64,000 nt of DNA from Sphingobium soli (GCF_020782245.1 NZ_JAJGNP010000001.1:372001-436000); one strand, 5' to 3'. Positions 17,859 through 26,290 are shown, numbered from the stretch's first letter. A program made the numbers and translations. Notes: generated by a model from the letters alone, not told the origin.

Positions 17859-18454
17859 CCGCCAGCGTGCGGGCGCACGTTCCAGCGCGCGCATCGCACC
17901 GAGCCATCGGCATCGACGGCGAATTCACCGAACGCGCCGGTGCGCAGTTTTGCGGGGGGAAGGCCAAGCGCAATCAGCGCGAAGCGGGCGGCCCCATTGC
18001 TGGTGATCAGCAGATCCGCCCCTTCCCCCGCATCGGCGAAAAAAGCGCGCCACGCCGCGATCCGGGCGGGCGCGTCTATCCGCCAGCCGTCTGGTGCGAC
18101 GGCCTCGTCCTCCCATCGCGCGAGGGCCGCGGCGCCGATGCGCGCGACGACGGCATCCTCAGTCTTGCCTTCATCCGGGCCGTGGTCGATTTCGCCCAGC
18201 CATTCTCGTGTTCCGTCCAGTTCGTGGCCGGTCGCGACCGCAATTGGCGCTACGGTCTGACGCGCACGCAGGAGCGGGCTCGTTAGCAAAAGGCGAACGT
18301 TGGTTCCCGCGAACCATTGTCCAAGTGCGGCCGCCTGGGCATGGCCGCTGTCGACCAGCGGAATATCAGTGGCAGAGCCTATCCGCCGGGGCGCTTCGTT
18401 GCTGGCGAATGTATTGCCGTGGCGGATGACAAAGATGCGGCGCACAGATGTCAA
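17855..18454 (-). CDS. Histidine phosphatase family protein
   Basis: A 199-residue phosphoglycerate-mutase-like protein with the catalytic RHG motif in IFVIRHGNTFASNE (about residues 7-20), LLLTSPLLRARQT, the second catalytic Glu region (LGEIDHGPDEGK), and a late SNGAARF in place of the more usual histidine-containing SHG motif. That replacement of the distal histidine (residues NG) suggests altered or lost activity. It begins by a 4-bp overlap with kdsB and its 3' end overlaps ldcA by 4 bp tail to tail. Its substrate is unknown. Confidence 0.8.
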   Translation of the reverse strand: MTSVRRIFVIRHGNTFASNEAPRRIGSATDIPLVDSGHAQAAALGQWFAGTNVRLLLTSPLLRARQTVAPIAVATGHELDGTREWLGEIDHGPDEGKTEDAVVARIGAAALARWEDEAVAPDGWRIDAPARIAAWRAFFADAGEGADLLITSNGAARFALIALGLPPAKLRTGAFGEFAVDADGSVRCARWNVRPHAGG

Positions 18455-19260
18455 AGCGCCGGCGTCGGGTCGCCATGTTCAGCGATCAGGCGCTCAACCT
18501 TGCTGATGTCGGCTTCGGTATCGATGCCTGAACTGTCGAAACGCGGCGCATCGACGGCAACAGTCATGATCTCGATACCCAGTTCGATTAGGCGCAGTTG
18601 CTCCAGCCCTTCCAGGCGCTCCAGCATCGTGGGCGCGCAGGCCTCAAACCGCCGCAGCGCTTCCAGTTGATAGCCGTACAGCCCCACATGCCGCCAAACG
18701 GGGGAAAGCCGATCGGTAGCACGCAAACGGTCTTCATCGCGGATTGCGGGCAAAATTGCCTTGGAAAACCAAAGAGCCCGCCCGTCGGGTGCTCTGACAC
18801 AGGTCGTGCCGCTGAATGGCGATAGCAGCTTGTGCTCCCGCAAGGCATCAAGCGACTCCCAGTCCAGCGCAATCACCGGAGTCGCAACTTCCGCCCCGCT
18901 TTCCAATGCGGCCAGTACGGCACCAAGAGCGCCTTCGGGTTGGAAAGGCGAATCGCCCTGAAGATTGACGACGAAGCGCGGCCCCTCGGCGAACGACAGA
19001 GCCGCGGCCAATGCGCGGCCCGAACCGGTTGCAAGTGCGCTGTCGGTCATTACGGCCGGACATCCCGCCTCGCGGGCATGGGCCGCAATATCCTCATCGT
19101 CGGTCGCGACGACAAGAGCCACGTCATCCCTGTCCGAGATCGCCGCGCGCGCCATTGCGATCGTGCGATGCAACAGGGTCCGCCCTGCGATCAGCCGCAG
19201 CGGCTTGCGCGGTAACCGGGTGGACCCGGCACGCGCAGGAATGACGACAAGATGATTCAG
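18451..19260 (-). CDS. kdsB: 3-deoxy-manno-octulosonate cytidylyltransferase, probable CTG start
   Basis: Activates Kdo as CMP-Kdo. The first ATG (19173) would delete the nucleotide-binding N-terminus. Reading further upstream in the same frame gives LVVIPARAGSTRLPRKPL, the diagnostic KdsB opening, and the only plausible initiator before an in-frame stop is CTG at 19260-19258, giving MNHLVVIPARAG; this CTG overlaps the kpsF stop (CTGA). AGGGG lies a few bases upstream. The rest matches KdsB: VNLQGDSPFQ, WFSKAILPAIRDEDRL, HVGLYGYQLEALRRF, LEQLRLIELG. Full length 269 residues. Last but one gene of the kpsF-kdsB-phosphatase operon. Confidence 0.9.
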   Translation of the reverse strand: MNHLVVIPARAGSTRLPRKPLRLIAGRTLLHRTIAMARAAISDRDDVALVVATDDEDIAAHAREAGCPAVMTDSALATGSGRALAAALSFAEGPRFVVNLQGDSPFQPEGALGAVLAALESGAEVATPVIALDWESLDALREHKLLSPFSGTTCVRAPDGRALWFSKAILPAIRDEDRLRATDRLSPVWRHVGLYGYQLEALRRFEACAPTMLERLEGLEQLRLIELGIEIMTVAVDAPRFDSSGIDTEADISKVERLIAEHGDPTPAL

Positions 19261-20267
19261 GCGACCCCTGCGTGCAGCAGATCATGCATGTGCAGCGCCC
19301 CGGTCAGCCGGCCATTTTCGCACACGAACAACAGCATGATATTGCGCTCATGCATCATATGCAGCGCCTCGGACGCCAATTCATCGGGTCCGACCGCTTG
19401 CGGCGTGACCGTCATGAAACGGCCGACCGGTTCCGTCAGATTCTGCTTGCCGGTCACGGTACGCCGCAGATCGCCGTCCGTGAACGCGCCGATCAGACGA
19501 CCATTACGATCAACCACCGCCGTGCCGCCCAGCCGGGCGCGCGTCATTTCAATCGTTGCGTCGAGTAGCGATGCGTCCTCCCGCACCATGGGAACCTGAT
19601 CATCGCTTGCCATGAGTTCCCGGACCTTGAGCAACTGCGCGCCCAACCGGCCATTGGGGTGGAACTTGTGGAAATCATCGGCGGAAAAGCCGCGCATTTC
19701 CATCAAAGACACCGCCAGCGCGTCGCCGAAGGCCATCTGGACCGTGGTCGAAGTTGTGGGCGCAAGCGCATTCGGGCAAGCTTCCTGGACATCCGGCATC
19801 AATATGCAAACGTCCGCAGCCTGAGCGACGGTGCTTTGCGGCTGGGCCGTCATGCCCATCAGAGGCACCGCGAACCGCTTGCAATATTGAATGATCGGAC
19901 CAAGCTCGGTCGATTCACCGGAATGCGAGAGCATCAGCACGACATCGTCCGGCGTGACCATACCCAGATCGCCATGGCCAGCGTCCGCCGGGTGCAGGAA
20001 GATGGCAGGCGTTCCGGTCGATGTCAGCGTCGCCGTCATCTTCCGCGCAACAATACCGCTCTTGCCAATCCCCGTCACGATGACACGGCCCCGCACCTTC
20101 ATAAGCATGCCAACCATGCGCAGGAAGGTGGCGGCAAATTCCCGGTCGCTGAACTGCGCTTCGAGCGCCTGCAAACCACCAGCGGCGATGGACAGGGTTC
20201 GGCAAGCAGTATCCACGATACGGCTACCCGAGCCAAATGGCACAATCTTGGATGCTAATGTCGACAC
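19257..20267 (-). CDS. kpsF: D-arabinose 5-phosphate isomerase, KpsF/KdsD family
   Basis: Converts ribulose 5-phosphate to arabinose 5-phosphate, the precursor of Kdo. An SIS domain (GIGKSGIVARKMTATLTSTGTPAIFLHPADAGHGDLGM is its core, quoted only to locate it: residues about 66-105) is followed by two CBS domains (about 200-330). The GTG at 20267 gives an N-terminus comparable with Escherichia coli KdsD; the ATG at 20333 would add 22 residues. Directly coupled to kdsB by overlapping stop and start, so the two Kdo genes are co-translated. Confidence 0.92.
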   Translation of the reverse strand: MSTLASKIVPFGSGSRIVDTACRTLSIAAGGLQALEAQFSDREFAATFLRMVGMLMKVRGRVIVTGIGKSGIVARKMTATLTSTGTPAIFLHPADAGHGDLGMVTPDDVVLMLSHSGESTELGPIIQYCKRFAVPLMGMTAQPQSTVAQAADVCILMPDVQEACPNALAPTTSTTVQMAFGDALAVSLMEMRGFSADDFHKFHPNGRLGAQLLKVRELMASDDQVPMVREDASLLDATIEMTRARLGGTAVVDRNGRLIGAFTDGDLRRTVTGKQNLTEPVGRFMTVTPQAVGPDELASEALHMMHERNIMLLFVCENGRLTGALHMHDLLHAGVA

Positions 20268-20557
20268 GCGCTCGCCCTTTAGTTTCGCCCGATGCCGCGA
20301 GCCCTGTCCCGCCGGCACAAAGACGCCGATCATCCGCCGATTTCGGTCAGTGATCTTTCCTCGTTCCGCGACCCTTTTGCCGATCAGCTATCGGCATGAC
20401 ACGACTGTCTACGCCGTTTCAGCGACTTATGGCAATCTATTTTGCAGCTGCGAAGAGATTAGAGGAAAGAAAAATATCGGTATCAAAATGATTGGTGAGA
20501 CAAGACGAAGATAAATAGCGACGAACAGCGCAACCTTTTCAGGATCCTTGCGTGCAC

Positions 20558-21559
20558 TTAATCTAGATCATTGTAACGCCGATACCAGTTCACGAATCGG
20601 GGCACGCCAGTTTCGATCGCGGTGCGGGGAAAGAAGCCGATATCCTGGACGATGGCGCTGATGTCGGCAAATGTGGCATGAACGTCACCCGGCTGCATCG
20701 GTTGGAAGTCGACCTGTGCTTTCATGCCGATCGCATCTTCCAGCACAGCGATCAGGTGCATCAGTTCCTCAGGCCGGTTGTTGCCGATATTGTACAGCCG
20801 GTGCGGCGCCCGGCTGCCGCCCGCCTTCAACGCGCCATCATCTGTGGGGGGATGATCGAGACAGCCTATGACGCCGTCTACGATATCGTCGATATAGGTG
20901 AAATCGCGCTGCATTCTGCCATGGTTGAACACCGGGATCGGCTCACCCGCCAATATCCTGGACGTGAATATCCACATCGCCATATCCGGCCGGCCCCAAG
21001 GCCCATAGACCGTGAAAAAGCGCAGCCCGGTCATCGGAATGCGAAACAGATGAGCGTAGGTTTCGCTCATCAGCTCGTCCGCCCGCTTGGTCGCGGCGTA
21101 GAGAGATACCGGATGATCCACCCTGTCCTCCACCCTAAACGGCAAGCTTTCATTGCCGCCATAGACGGAGGAAGAGGATGCGTAGACGAGGTGACGGACA
21201 TGGCGTTCGCGCGCCAGCTCCAGCATGTTGACATGCCCTGACAGATTGGACCGAACATAGGCATGGGGATTGACCAGCGAGTAGCGAACTCCCGCCTGAG
21301 CGCCGAGATGAACGATCGCCTCGATCACTTGGTCGGCCAGCGCCGCCTGAACCGCCGCCATGTCGGCGAAATCCAGTTCGTGAAAGGTGAAAAGCTTGCC
21401 ATGGCGTTCGCGCAGACGGTTCAATCGCGCCTGCTTCAAGGCGACCGGGTAATAGTCGTTGAGATTGTCGATGCCGACCACGGCATGGCCCTGCCCCATC
21501 AGCCGGTCCGCAACATGCATGCCGATGAACCCCGCTGCGCCAGTGACCAATATCGTCAT
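20558..21559 (-). CDS. NAD-dependent nucleotide-sugar epimerase (UDP-glucuronate 4-epimerase-like)
   Basis: Extended short-chain dehydrogenase acting on a UDP-sugar. The start at 21559 gives MTILVTGAAGFIGMHVADRL with the NAD-binding GxxGxxG; an ATG at 21661 only adds an odd extension. The catalytic YxxxK is YAATKRADE (about residue 152), preceded by ASSSSVYGG, and the closing part QPMQPGDVHATFADISA is typical of UDP-glucuronate 4-epimerases that make UDP-galacturonate. It sits next to kpsF/kdsB and the GNAT-cupin cluster, consistent with synthesis of a surface glycan or glycolipid. Confidence 0.88.
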   Translation of the reverse strand: MTILVTGAAGFIGMHVADRLMGQGHAVVGIDNLNDYYPVALKQARLNRLRERHGKLFTFHELDFADMAAVQAALADQVIEAIVHLGAQAGVRYSLVNPHAYVRSNLSGHVNMLELARERHVRHLVYASSSSVYGGNESLPFRVEDRVDHPVSLYAATKRADELMSETYAHLFRIPMTGLRFFTVYGPWGRPDMAMWIFTSRILAGEPIPVFNHGRMQRDFTYIDDIVDGVIGCLDHPPTDDGALKAGGSRAPHRLYNIGNNRPEELMHLIAVLEDAIGMKAQVDFQPMQPGDVHATFADISAIVQDIGFFPRTAIETGVPRFVNWYRRYNDLD

Positions 21560-21667
21560 GCCATTTTCTCCGCCAAGGGCATCTACGACCCCCGTTTTTG
21601 CCCTGCAGGCTGCTTTACAGCGCCGCGCCGCCCCTGCCCATAGAAGATCGGGTTTAGCCATTCCCTA

Positions 21668-22822
21668 ATGATTCGCCGCTATCGCACCATCATGCCCATG
21701 GCTTTCCATCCCAGCGGTCCCGATGCCAACGGACAATGCTCGGCGCAGCGCGCGCGGTGGGCGGCGCTGGCATTGGATGCGGCCGAGCCCAATGCCTTCT
21801 ATGCGCCGGATATGCTGACGACGGCGCTTAATCATCTCGACGGCAACGGTCGGGTGCAGTTGATCGAAGCGGAAGCAAATGGAAACCTGATCGGCCTGTT
21901 GCCGGTCGTGACCCATGCGCGCCACGGACGACTGCCGGTCGCGTGCGTCGGCAACTGGATGCATGACCATTGCTTCATGGGCGCGGCGCTCATCCGGCGG
22001 GGCGCGGAACAAGCCGCATGGCGGGCCTTTCTGGCACAATTGGATGACGCCCCATGGGCGCCAGGATTTCTGCATCTTCAGGGGATCGACGCTGCGGGGG
22101 CCAATGCCGCGGCCATCGCAGCGATTTGCACAGAACAGCATCGGGACTGGCGCGAGGTGCATCGTTATGACCGAGCCATGCTGCATTCCGACCTTGGGGC
22201 GGACAGCTATTGGGATACCCATGTGCGAGCCAAGAAGCGCAAGGAATTGCGCCGTCTTCAAAAGAGGCTGGGGGATCTTGGCGCGGTCGCCCAACGTTTG
22301 CTGACGGAGGCGTCGCAACTTTCCGAATGGGTCGAATCCTTTCTCGCGCTCGAAGCGGCGGGGTGGAAAGGCAAGCAAGGGACGGCGCTCGCCTGTTCGC
22401 ACGCCGACAGCGCCTTTTTCCGTGCGGCTTGCGCCAGCGCGTTTCAAGCCGGCCGGCTGCATATGCTGCGGCTCGACCTCAATGGTCGGCCGATCGCGAT
22501 GCTGGTCAATTTCCGCCATGGCGAGGGCGCCTTTTCCTTCAAGATTGCAATCGACGAGGAATTTGGCCGCTTTTCGCCGGGTGTGCTGATCGAAATCGCC
22601 AATCTGCACGCGGTGCAAGGCGATCCGGACATCGCCTGGATGGACAGCTGCGCGGCCCCCGGTCATCCCATGATCGACAGCCTCTGGGTGGAGCGGCGGA
22701 CGATCGTCCAATATCGGATCGCGCTGCGCGGGGCGGGCACCAGACGGCTGCAACGAAGCGCGGCATTTGCGATCGCCAATGCAAGCGAGGCGATCGCCAG
22801 AAAGTTGAAAGGACGGGCATGA
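21668..22822 (+). CDS. GNAT acyltransferase of the FemAB/BioF2/CelD type (Acetyltransf_6)
   Basis: A 384-residue protein with the Acetyltransf_6 layout: an N-terminal half (PNAFYAPDMLTTALNHL, IGLLPVVTHARHGRLPV) and a GNAT-like C-terminal half with the basic helix RAKKRKELRRLQKRLGDLG (about residues 180-198), EAAGWKGKQGTAL, and LRLDLNGRPIAMLVNFRHGEGAFSFKIAIDEEFGRFSPG. Such enzymes transfer acyl or aminoacyl groups to envelope polymers or lipids. It is divergent from the epimerase gene and its stop overlaps the following cupin gene (ATGA), so those two are coupled. Substrate unknown. Confidence 0.8.
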   Translation: MIRRYRTIMPMAFHPSGPDANGQCSAQRARWAALALDAAEPNAFYAPDMLTTALNHLDGNGRVQLIEAEANGNLIGLLPVVTHARHGRLPVACVGNWMHDHCFMGAALIRRGAEQAAWRAFLAQLDDAPWAPGFLHLQGIDAAGANAAAIAAICTEQHRDWREVHRYDRAMLHSDLGADSYWDTHVRAKKRKELRRLQKRLGDLGAVAQRLLTEASQLSEWVESFLALEAAGWKGKQGTALACSHADSAFFRAACASAFQAGRLHMLRLDLNGRPIAMLVNFRHGEGAFSFKIAIDEEFGRFSPGVLIEIANLHAVQGDPDIAWMDSCAAPGHPMIDSLWVERRTIVQYRIALRGAGTRRLQRSAAFAIANASEAIARKLKGRA

Positions 22823-23673
22823 CCATCGTGGACACCGCCGCCATATTCGCCGAATCTGCGCGCAGGGCTTTTGCCGCCGCCTATCCCGATCGGCCCGCGA
22901 AGCTGGACCATGGGCTGGTCGGCCACAGCTTGCTGACGCTGGACGCATTGGCGGCACTGGCGGAGCGGATGCCGGCTGGGTCGGTGGAATATAATCTGGG
23001 GAAGCTTCCGCTGGGCGTCCGGCCGGAAGATACGCCGACAAACGGGCTGACGCTGGGCGAAACGATCCGAACGATCGAAACCAATGGCAGCTGGGCGGTG
23101 CTCAAGAATGTCGAGCGCGACCCGGCCTATGACGCGCTGCTTGACGCGGCGCTGGCGGAGCTGGAGCCGGTCGTGACGGCACGGACCGGGCCGATGCTGC
23201 ACCGGGAAGCCTTCATCTTTTTGAGTTCACCGGGCAGCGTCACGCCGTTCCATATGGACCCGGAGCATAATATCCTGCTTCAGATCATCGGCACCAAGAC
23301 GATGACGGTCTTTCCGGCGCGGGACGAAGAGTTGGTCCCAGCACAGAAGAGCGAGGATTTCCACGGCGGCGGTCATCGCAACCTGGAATGGCAAGATGGG
23401 TTTCAAACACGGGGCAAGGCCTTTCCGCTGGCGCCGGGCGAAGCCGTGCATGTGCCGGTAAAGGCGCCGCATTTCGTGGAAAATGGCCCGGCGGTATCTG
23501 TCAGCCTGTCGGTGACCTGGCGGTCGGACCGGTCGGTGGCAGAGGGCGAATTGCACAGTTTCAATGCGCTGCTGCGCAAGCGGGGATTGCCCATTGGCGC
23601 GGTTAGCGAACGGCCCGAGCGGCAGGGCATGCGCCGGCTGGTCTATCGCATCATGCGGAAGCTGGGCGCCTGA
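22819..23673 (+). CDS. JmjC/cupin-like oxygenase-type protein
   Basis: A 284-residue protein of the cupin-like (Cupin_8/JmjC) group. A central double-stranded beta-helix contains the presumed iron site FHMDPEHNILLQIIGTKTMT (HxD near residue 138) and a later histidine in HVPVKAPHFVENG (about residue 219), i.e. a plausible HxD...H triad for Fe(II)/2-oxoglutarate chemistry. Proteins of this kind are often annotated as transcriptional regulators without evidence. It is translationally coupled to the upstream GNAT gene and overlaps the second GNAT gene by 23 bp tail to tail. Confidence 0.75.
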   Translation: MTIVDTAAIFAESARRAFAAAYPDRPAKLDHGLVGHSLLTLDALAALAERMPAGSVEYNLGKLPLGVRPEDTPTNGLTLGETIRTIETNGSWAVLKNVERDPAYDALLDAALAELEPVVTARTGPMLHREAFIFLSSPGSVTPFHMDPEHNILLQIIGTKTMTVFPARDEELVPAQKSEDFHGGGHRNLEWQDGFQTRGKAFPLAPGEAVHVPVKAPHFVENGPAVSVSLSVTWRSDRSVAEGELHSFNALLRKRGLPIGAVSERPERQGMRRLVYRIMRKLGA

Positions 23674-24718
23674 GCAGACGGCGCAGCAACGCTTCGAGTT
23701 CCAGTCGGGGCGAGAAACGCTCGACCATCCACCATTCCAGCCGTTCCTCGCAGGTGGCGAGGCTTTGCTTGTAGCGATCCTTGCCGGCGAGGAAAGAATA
23801 GCGGGACAGCGCGCGCGCGGCATAATGATCGACCGCTGCGGCGTGGCAGAGAAGGCCGGGCTTGTCCTTGGCCCCACGCGGCGGAGCGAAGGCGGACTGG
23901 TAGTTCATCGCGACGCCGGCGTGGACGAAGGTCACAAGCAGGCCGACAAGGTCCGGACCGTCGGTAAGGCGCAGCAGCTCCACCTCCCCGCCGGCAAGGC
24001 CCCGCGCCGTCAGCGTCTCGACAAAGGCCCGGAAAGCGGGATCGTCCCAGGCATTGTCGGCATGGCGGCCCTGATTATGGCGGGCCATCTCACCAATCCA
24101 GGGGCCGATATCGTCCAGCGTGGCGAGCGCGACCTGGGGCAGCGCACCGCCGCGATCCTTGAGCGCGCGGCGGATCTGGCTACGGCTGTTGGCGCTGAGC
24201 AGCGACAGATAATCGCCGTCAGCAGCGCGGACCGCGTTTAGATCGACTTGGTAGACCGGCGAGGCGTCGCGGCACATGCGGCGGCGGGCGGGGAGATCGA
24301 GCAGCGGGCTGCCCGGTTCCATGCCGCTGAGGCGCAGCGCCCGCCAGTCCCGGCGGGAAGCGAGCGCGGCGATGGCGGCAATGGTGGCTTCGGGGGCGAA
24401 ATCCCGGTCGGTCAGCAGGCCGTTATATTCGATATAGGGCCGGTCAGCGGCAGGATCGCCGGACTGGTTGAGGCTGAGCGTCGCGACCGGTCCCAGCAGA
24501 CGCGGCTGCATGGCATGGCCCACCAGCGCCAGCGCAATGTCTCGGCCCTCATCATCGACCACGGCCAGCAATTCAGGTTCAACCCTGTAGCTGTCGAGCC
24601 AGGCGCCGATCCAGGTCCAGCGCAGGAAGAAGGATGCGTCCGAGCGCGCCTCCAGCGCCTGCCAGCGCCGGGCCAGCGCAGCCCGGTCGGGCCGGGAAAA
24701 ACTCGCTTGATAGGACAT
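23651..24718 (-). CDS. Second FemAB/BioF2-like GNAT acyltransferase
   Basis: Another Acetyltransf_6 protein, about 355 residues from the ATG at 24718 (MSYQASFSRPDRAALARRW); the longer frame upstream is Pro/Ala-rich noise. Typical features are SFFLRWTWIGAWLDSY near the N-terminus, the basic helix SANSRSQIRRALKDRGG, and a C-terminal domain ending GLLCHAAAVDHYAARALSRYSFLAGKDRYKQSLATCEERLEW. It has only general resemblance to the first GNAT protein, so the two are paralogues with different substrates rather than a recent duplication. Confidence 0.78.
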   Translation of the reverse strand: MSYQASFSRPDRAALARRWQALEARSDASFFLRWTWIGAWLDSYRVEPELLAVVDDEGRDIALALVGHAMQPRLLGPVATLSLNQSGDPAADRPYIEYNGLLTDRDFAPEATIAAIAALASRRDWRALRLSGMEPGSPLLDLPARRRMCRDASPVYQVDLNAVRAADGDYLSLLSANSRSQIRRALKDRGGALPQVALATLDDIGPWIGEMARHNQGRHADNAWDDPAFRAFVETLTARGLAGGEVELLRLTDGPDLVGLLVTFVHAGVAMNYQSAFAPPRGAKDKPGLLCHAAAVDHYAARALSRYSFLAGKDRYKQSLATCEERLEWWMVERFSPRLELEALLRRLLRRPASA

Positions 24719-24761
24719 GGCGCTCCTTGTGGCAGAGCGCGCCCCTGGGTCAAGCGGCCGA

Positions 24762-25121
24762 TCAGGCCGTGATGCGGCGGGCGGGATCGACGGTCCCGTC
24801 GCTGCGCACGCCCGCGCGGGCAAGGTCGCCGCGCATATGGCCGGTAAGGAAGCGCACCCACATCAGGAAATCGGCGCGTAGCGACCAGAGCGGATAGCGA
24901 AAGGTCGCAGGACGGTTGCGTTCGACGAGGCCATGGCCTGCCCAGGCAAAGCCATAGCCCGCAACCGGCAATGCCAGCGCCAGCCACCAGCCCCCGATAA
25001 GCGGCGCGCTGGCCACCATGGCGACGACCAGGCTGGTGCCCGCATAATGGAGCGCGCGCGTGCCCGGACGCGCATGCTCCTGAAGATAATAGGGCCAGAA
25101 ATCGCGAAAATGACGCATCAC
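24762..25121 (-). CDS. Mpo1-like (DUF962) membrane protein
   Basis: A 119-residue membrane protein with the DUF962 pattern: FWPYYLQEHARPGTRALHYAGTSL near the N-terminus, two adjacent hydrophobic segments (SLVVAMVASAPLIGGWWLALALP), and GYGFAWAGHGLVERNRPATFRYPLWSLRADF. The HxxGT and GHxxxExN motifs hold the metal-binding histidines of yeast Mpo1, a dioxygenase that alpha-oxidises 2-hydroxy fatty acids of sphingolipids. In a sphingolipid-making bacterium a related role is plausible. It ends 43 bp upstream of the GNAT gene start on the same strand. Confidence 0.85.
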   Translation of the reverse strand: MMRHFRDFWPYYLQEHARPGTRALHYAGTSLVVAMVASAPLIGGWWLALALPVAGYGFAWAGHGLVERNRPATFRYPLWSLRADFLMWVRFLTGHMRGDLARAGVRSDGTVDPARRITA

Positions 25122-25171
25122 TCTCCCCCGAATTTTATCCGTTCCCCTGTAACGTGCGGGGGCGCGCGCGA

Positions 25172-26290
25172 TTAAGTCTTTTGCGCCGATCCGTGCGCCC
25201 TTTCCGGGGCATAGAGAAAATAATCATAGGCCGCGCGCGCGGCTTCGGCGATAATACGGTCGCGCGACTTGTGCCCCTTGCTGTCCTTCATGACGAAGGC
25301 GACGACGGCGAAGCGGCGGCCATCGGGCAGGCGCACGACGCCGACATCATTGCCGGTGCCGTTGAGCGAGCCGGTCTTGTGCGCGACGGCGGTGCCGGGC
25401 GGCAACATGCCGATGATCCGCCCCTTGCCGGTTTCGCAATGCGCCATGATGGTGAAGAGCCGCTGAGTGCTGTCGGCCGACAGCGCCTTGCCCGATTCAT
25501 AGGCGGTGAGCAGGTCGAGCATCGCCCGCGGGGTGGAGGTATCCTCAATTTCCGTCGCGAAAGCGAGATTGGGAAGGTCGCGCAGGTCGCGGCTGACAAG
25601 CATGGGATCGGCGCGGCGGGCGGCGTCGGCATTCTGGCGGAAACGGCCCGACAGTGGATGGATGCCCATGGCACGATAGAGAAGATGCGCGGTATCGCTG
25701 TCGACACGCAACCCGTCGACGCCAAGCCCCTTGACGAAATGCGTGATCGCGGCCGGCCCGCCGGCGCGCGCGACAAGCACGTCGGTGGCGTTGTTGTCGC
25801 TTTTTTGCAGCATCAGTTCGAGTAGCCGCTGGACCGACAGTGACGCGCCGGGGCGGGAAAACATCCACGCGATACCGCCCTCGCTCGCCAGCGCGGGGTC
25901 CAGCGCCAGTTGATCGTCCAGCCGCACATCGCCCGCGTCGATCAGTGCGAAGATGCGGCCGGCGACCGCCACCTTGTAGGCGCTGGCCATGGGAAAGAGC
26001 GTGTCGCCATTGATCGCCTGCGTTTCGCCGGTCTGAAGATCGCGCACGGCAATACCAACTGTCCCGTCCGACAAGGTGGCGAAGCGTTCAAATTCGCCCA
26101 GCAGCTTGGCCTGCGCCGACTGTTCGACCAGCTTGCGCGGCGGCGGGCCAAAAGCGTCGGCGCTGGGCAAAGGCGCGAAGAAGAGGCCAAGGCCCGCGAG
26201 CGCCGCGCCGCAGCGGGCAAGATGGGCGCGCGAAACCTGCGCGCGGACGGCGGTGAGGCCGGAGAGCGAAAAGCGGGAGGCGGAGGGCAT
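25172..26290 (-). CDS. Class A beta-lactamase-like serine hydrolase, exported
   Basis: The ATG at 26290 (alternative 26320) gives about 372 residues with a signal-like segment (LARCGAALAGLGLFFAPLPSADA). Active-site elements of the serine beta-lactamase/PBP fold are present: SAYK (SxxK nucleophile motif), SDNNA (SDN loop) and KTGSLNG (KTG). The omega-loop ExxLN with the general-base Glu166 is not recognisable: the equivalent stretch reads VDSDTAHLL and a long insertion follows before EDTSTPRAM. It therefore belongs to the broad Beta-lactamase2 family; true beta-lactam hydrolysis is uncertain. Divergent from ung, about 95 bp apart. Confidence 0.8.
   Translation of the reverse strand: MPSASRFSLSGLTAVRAQVSRAHLARCGAALAGLGLFFAPLPSADAFGPPPRKLVEQSAQAKLLGEFERFATLSDGTVGIAVRDLQTGETQAINGDTLFPMASAYKVAVAGRIFALIDAGDVRLDDQLALDPALASEGGIAWMFSRPGASLSVQRLLELMLQKSDNNATDVLVARAGGPAAITHFVKGLGVDGLRVDSDTAHLLYRAMGIHPLSGRFRQNADAARRADPMLVSRDLRDLPNLAFATEIEDTSTPRAMLDLLTAYESGKALSADSTQRLFTIMAHCETGKGRIIGMLPPGTAVAHKTGSLNGTGNDVGVVRLPDGRRFAVVAFVMKDSKGHKSRDRIIAEAARAAYDYFLYAPERAHGSAQKT

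Noticed and set aside
25172-26290. Acquired antibiotic-resistance gene
   Set aside because: Codon usage and GC match the neighbours, there is no mobile element nearby, and the catalytic omega loop is atypical; a resident serine hydrolase is more likely.
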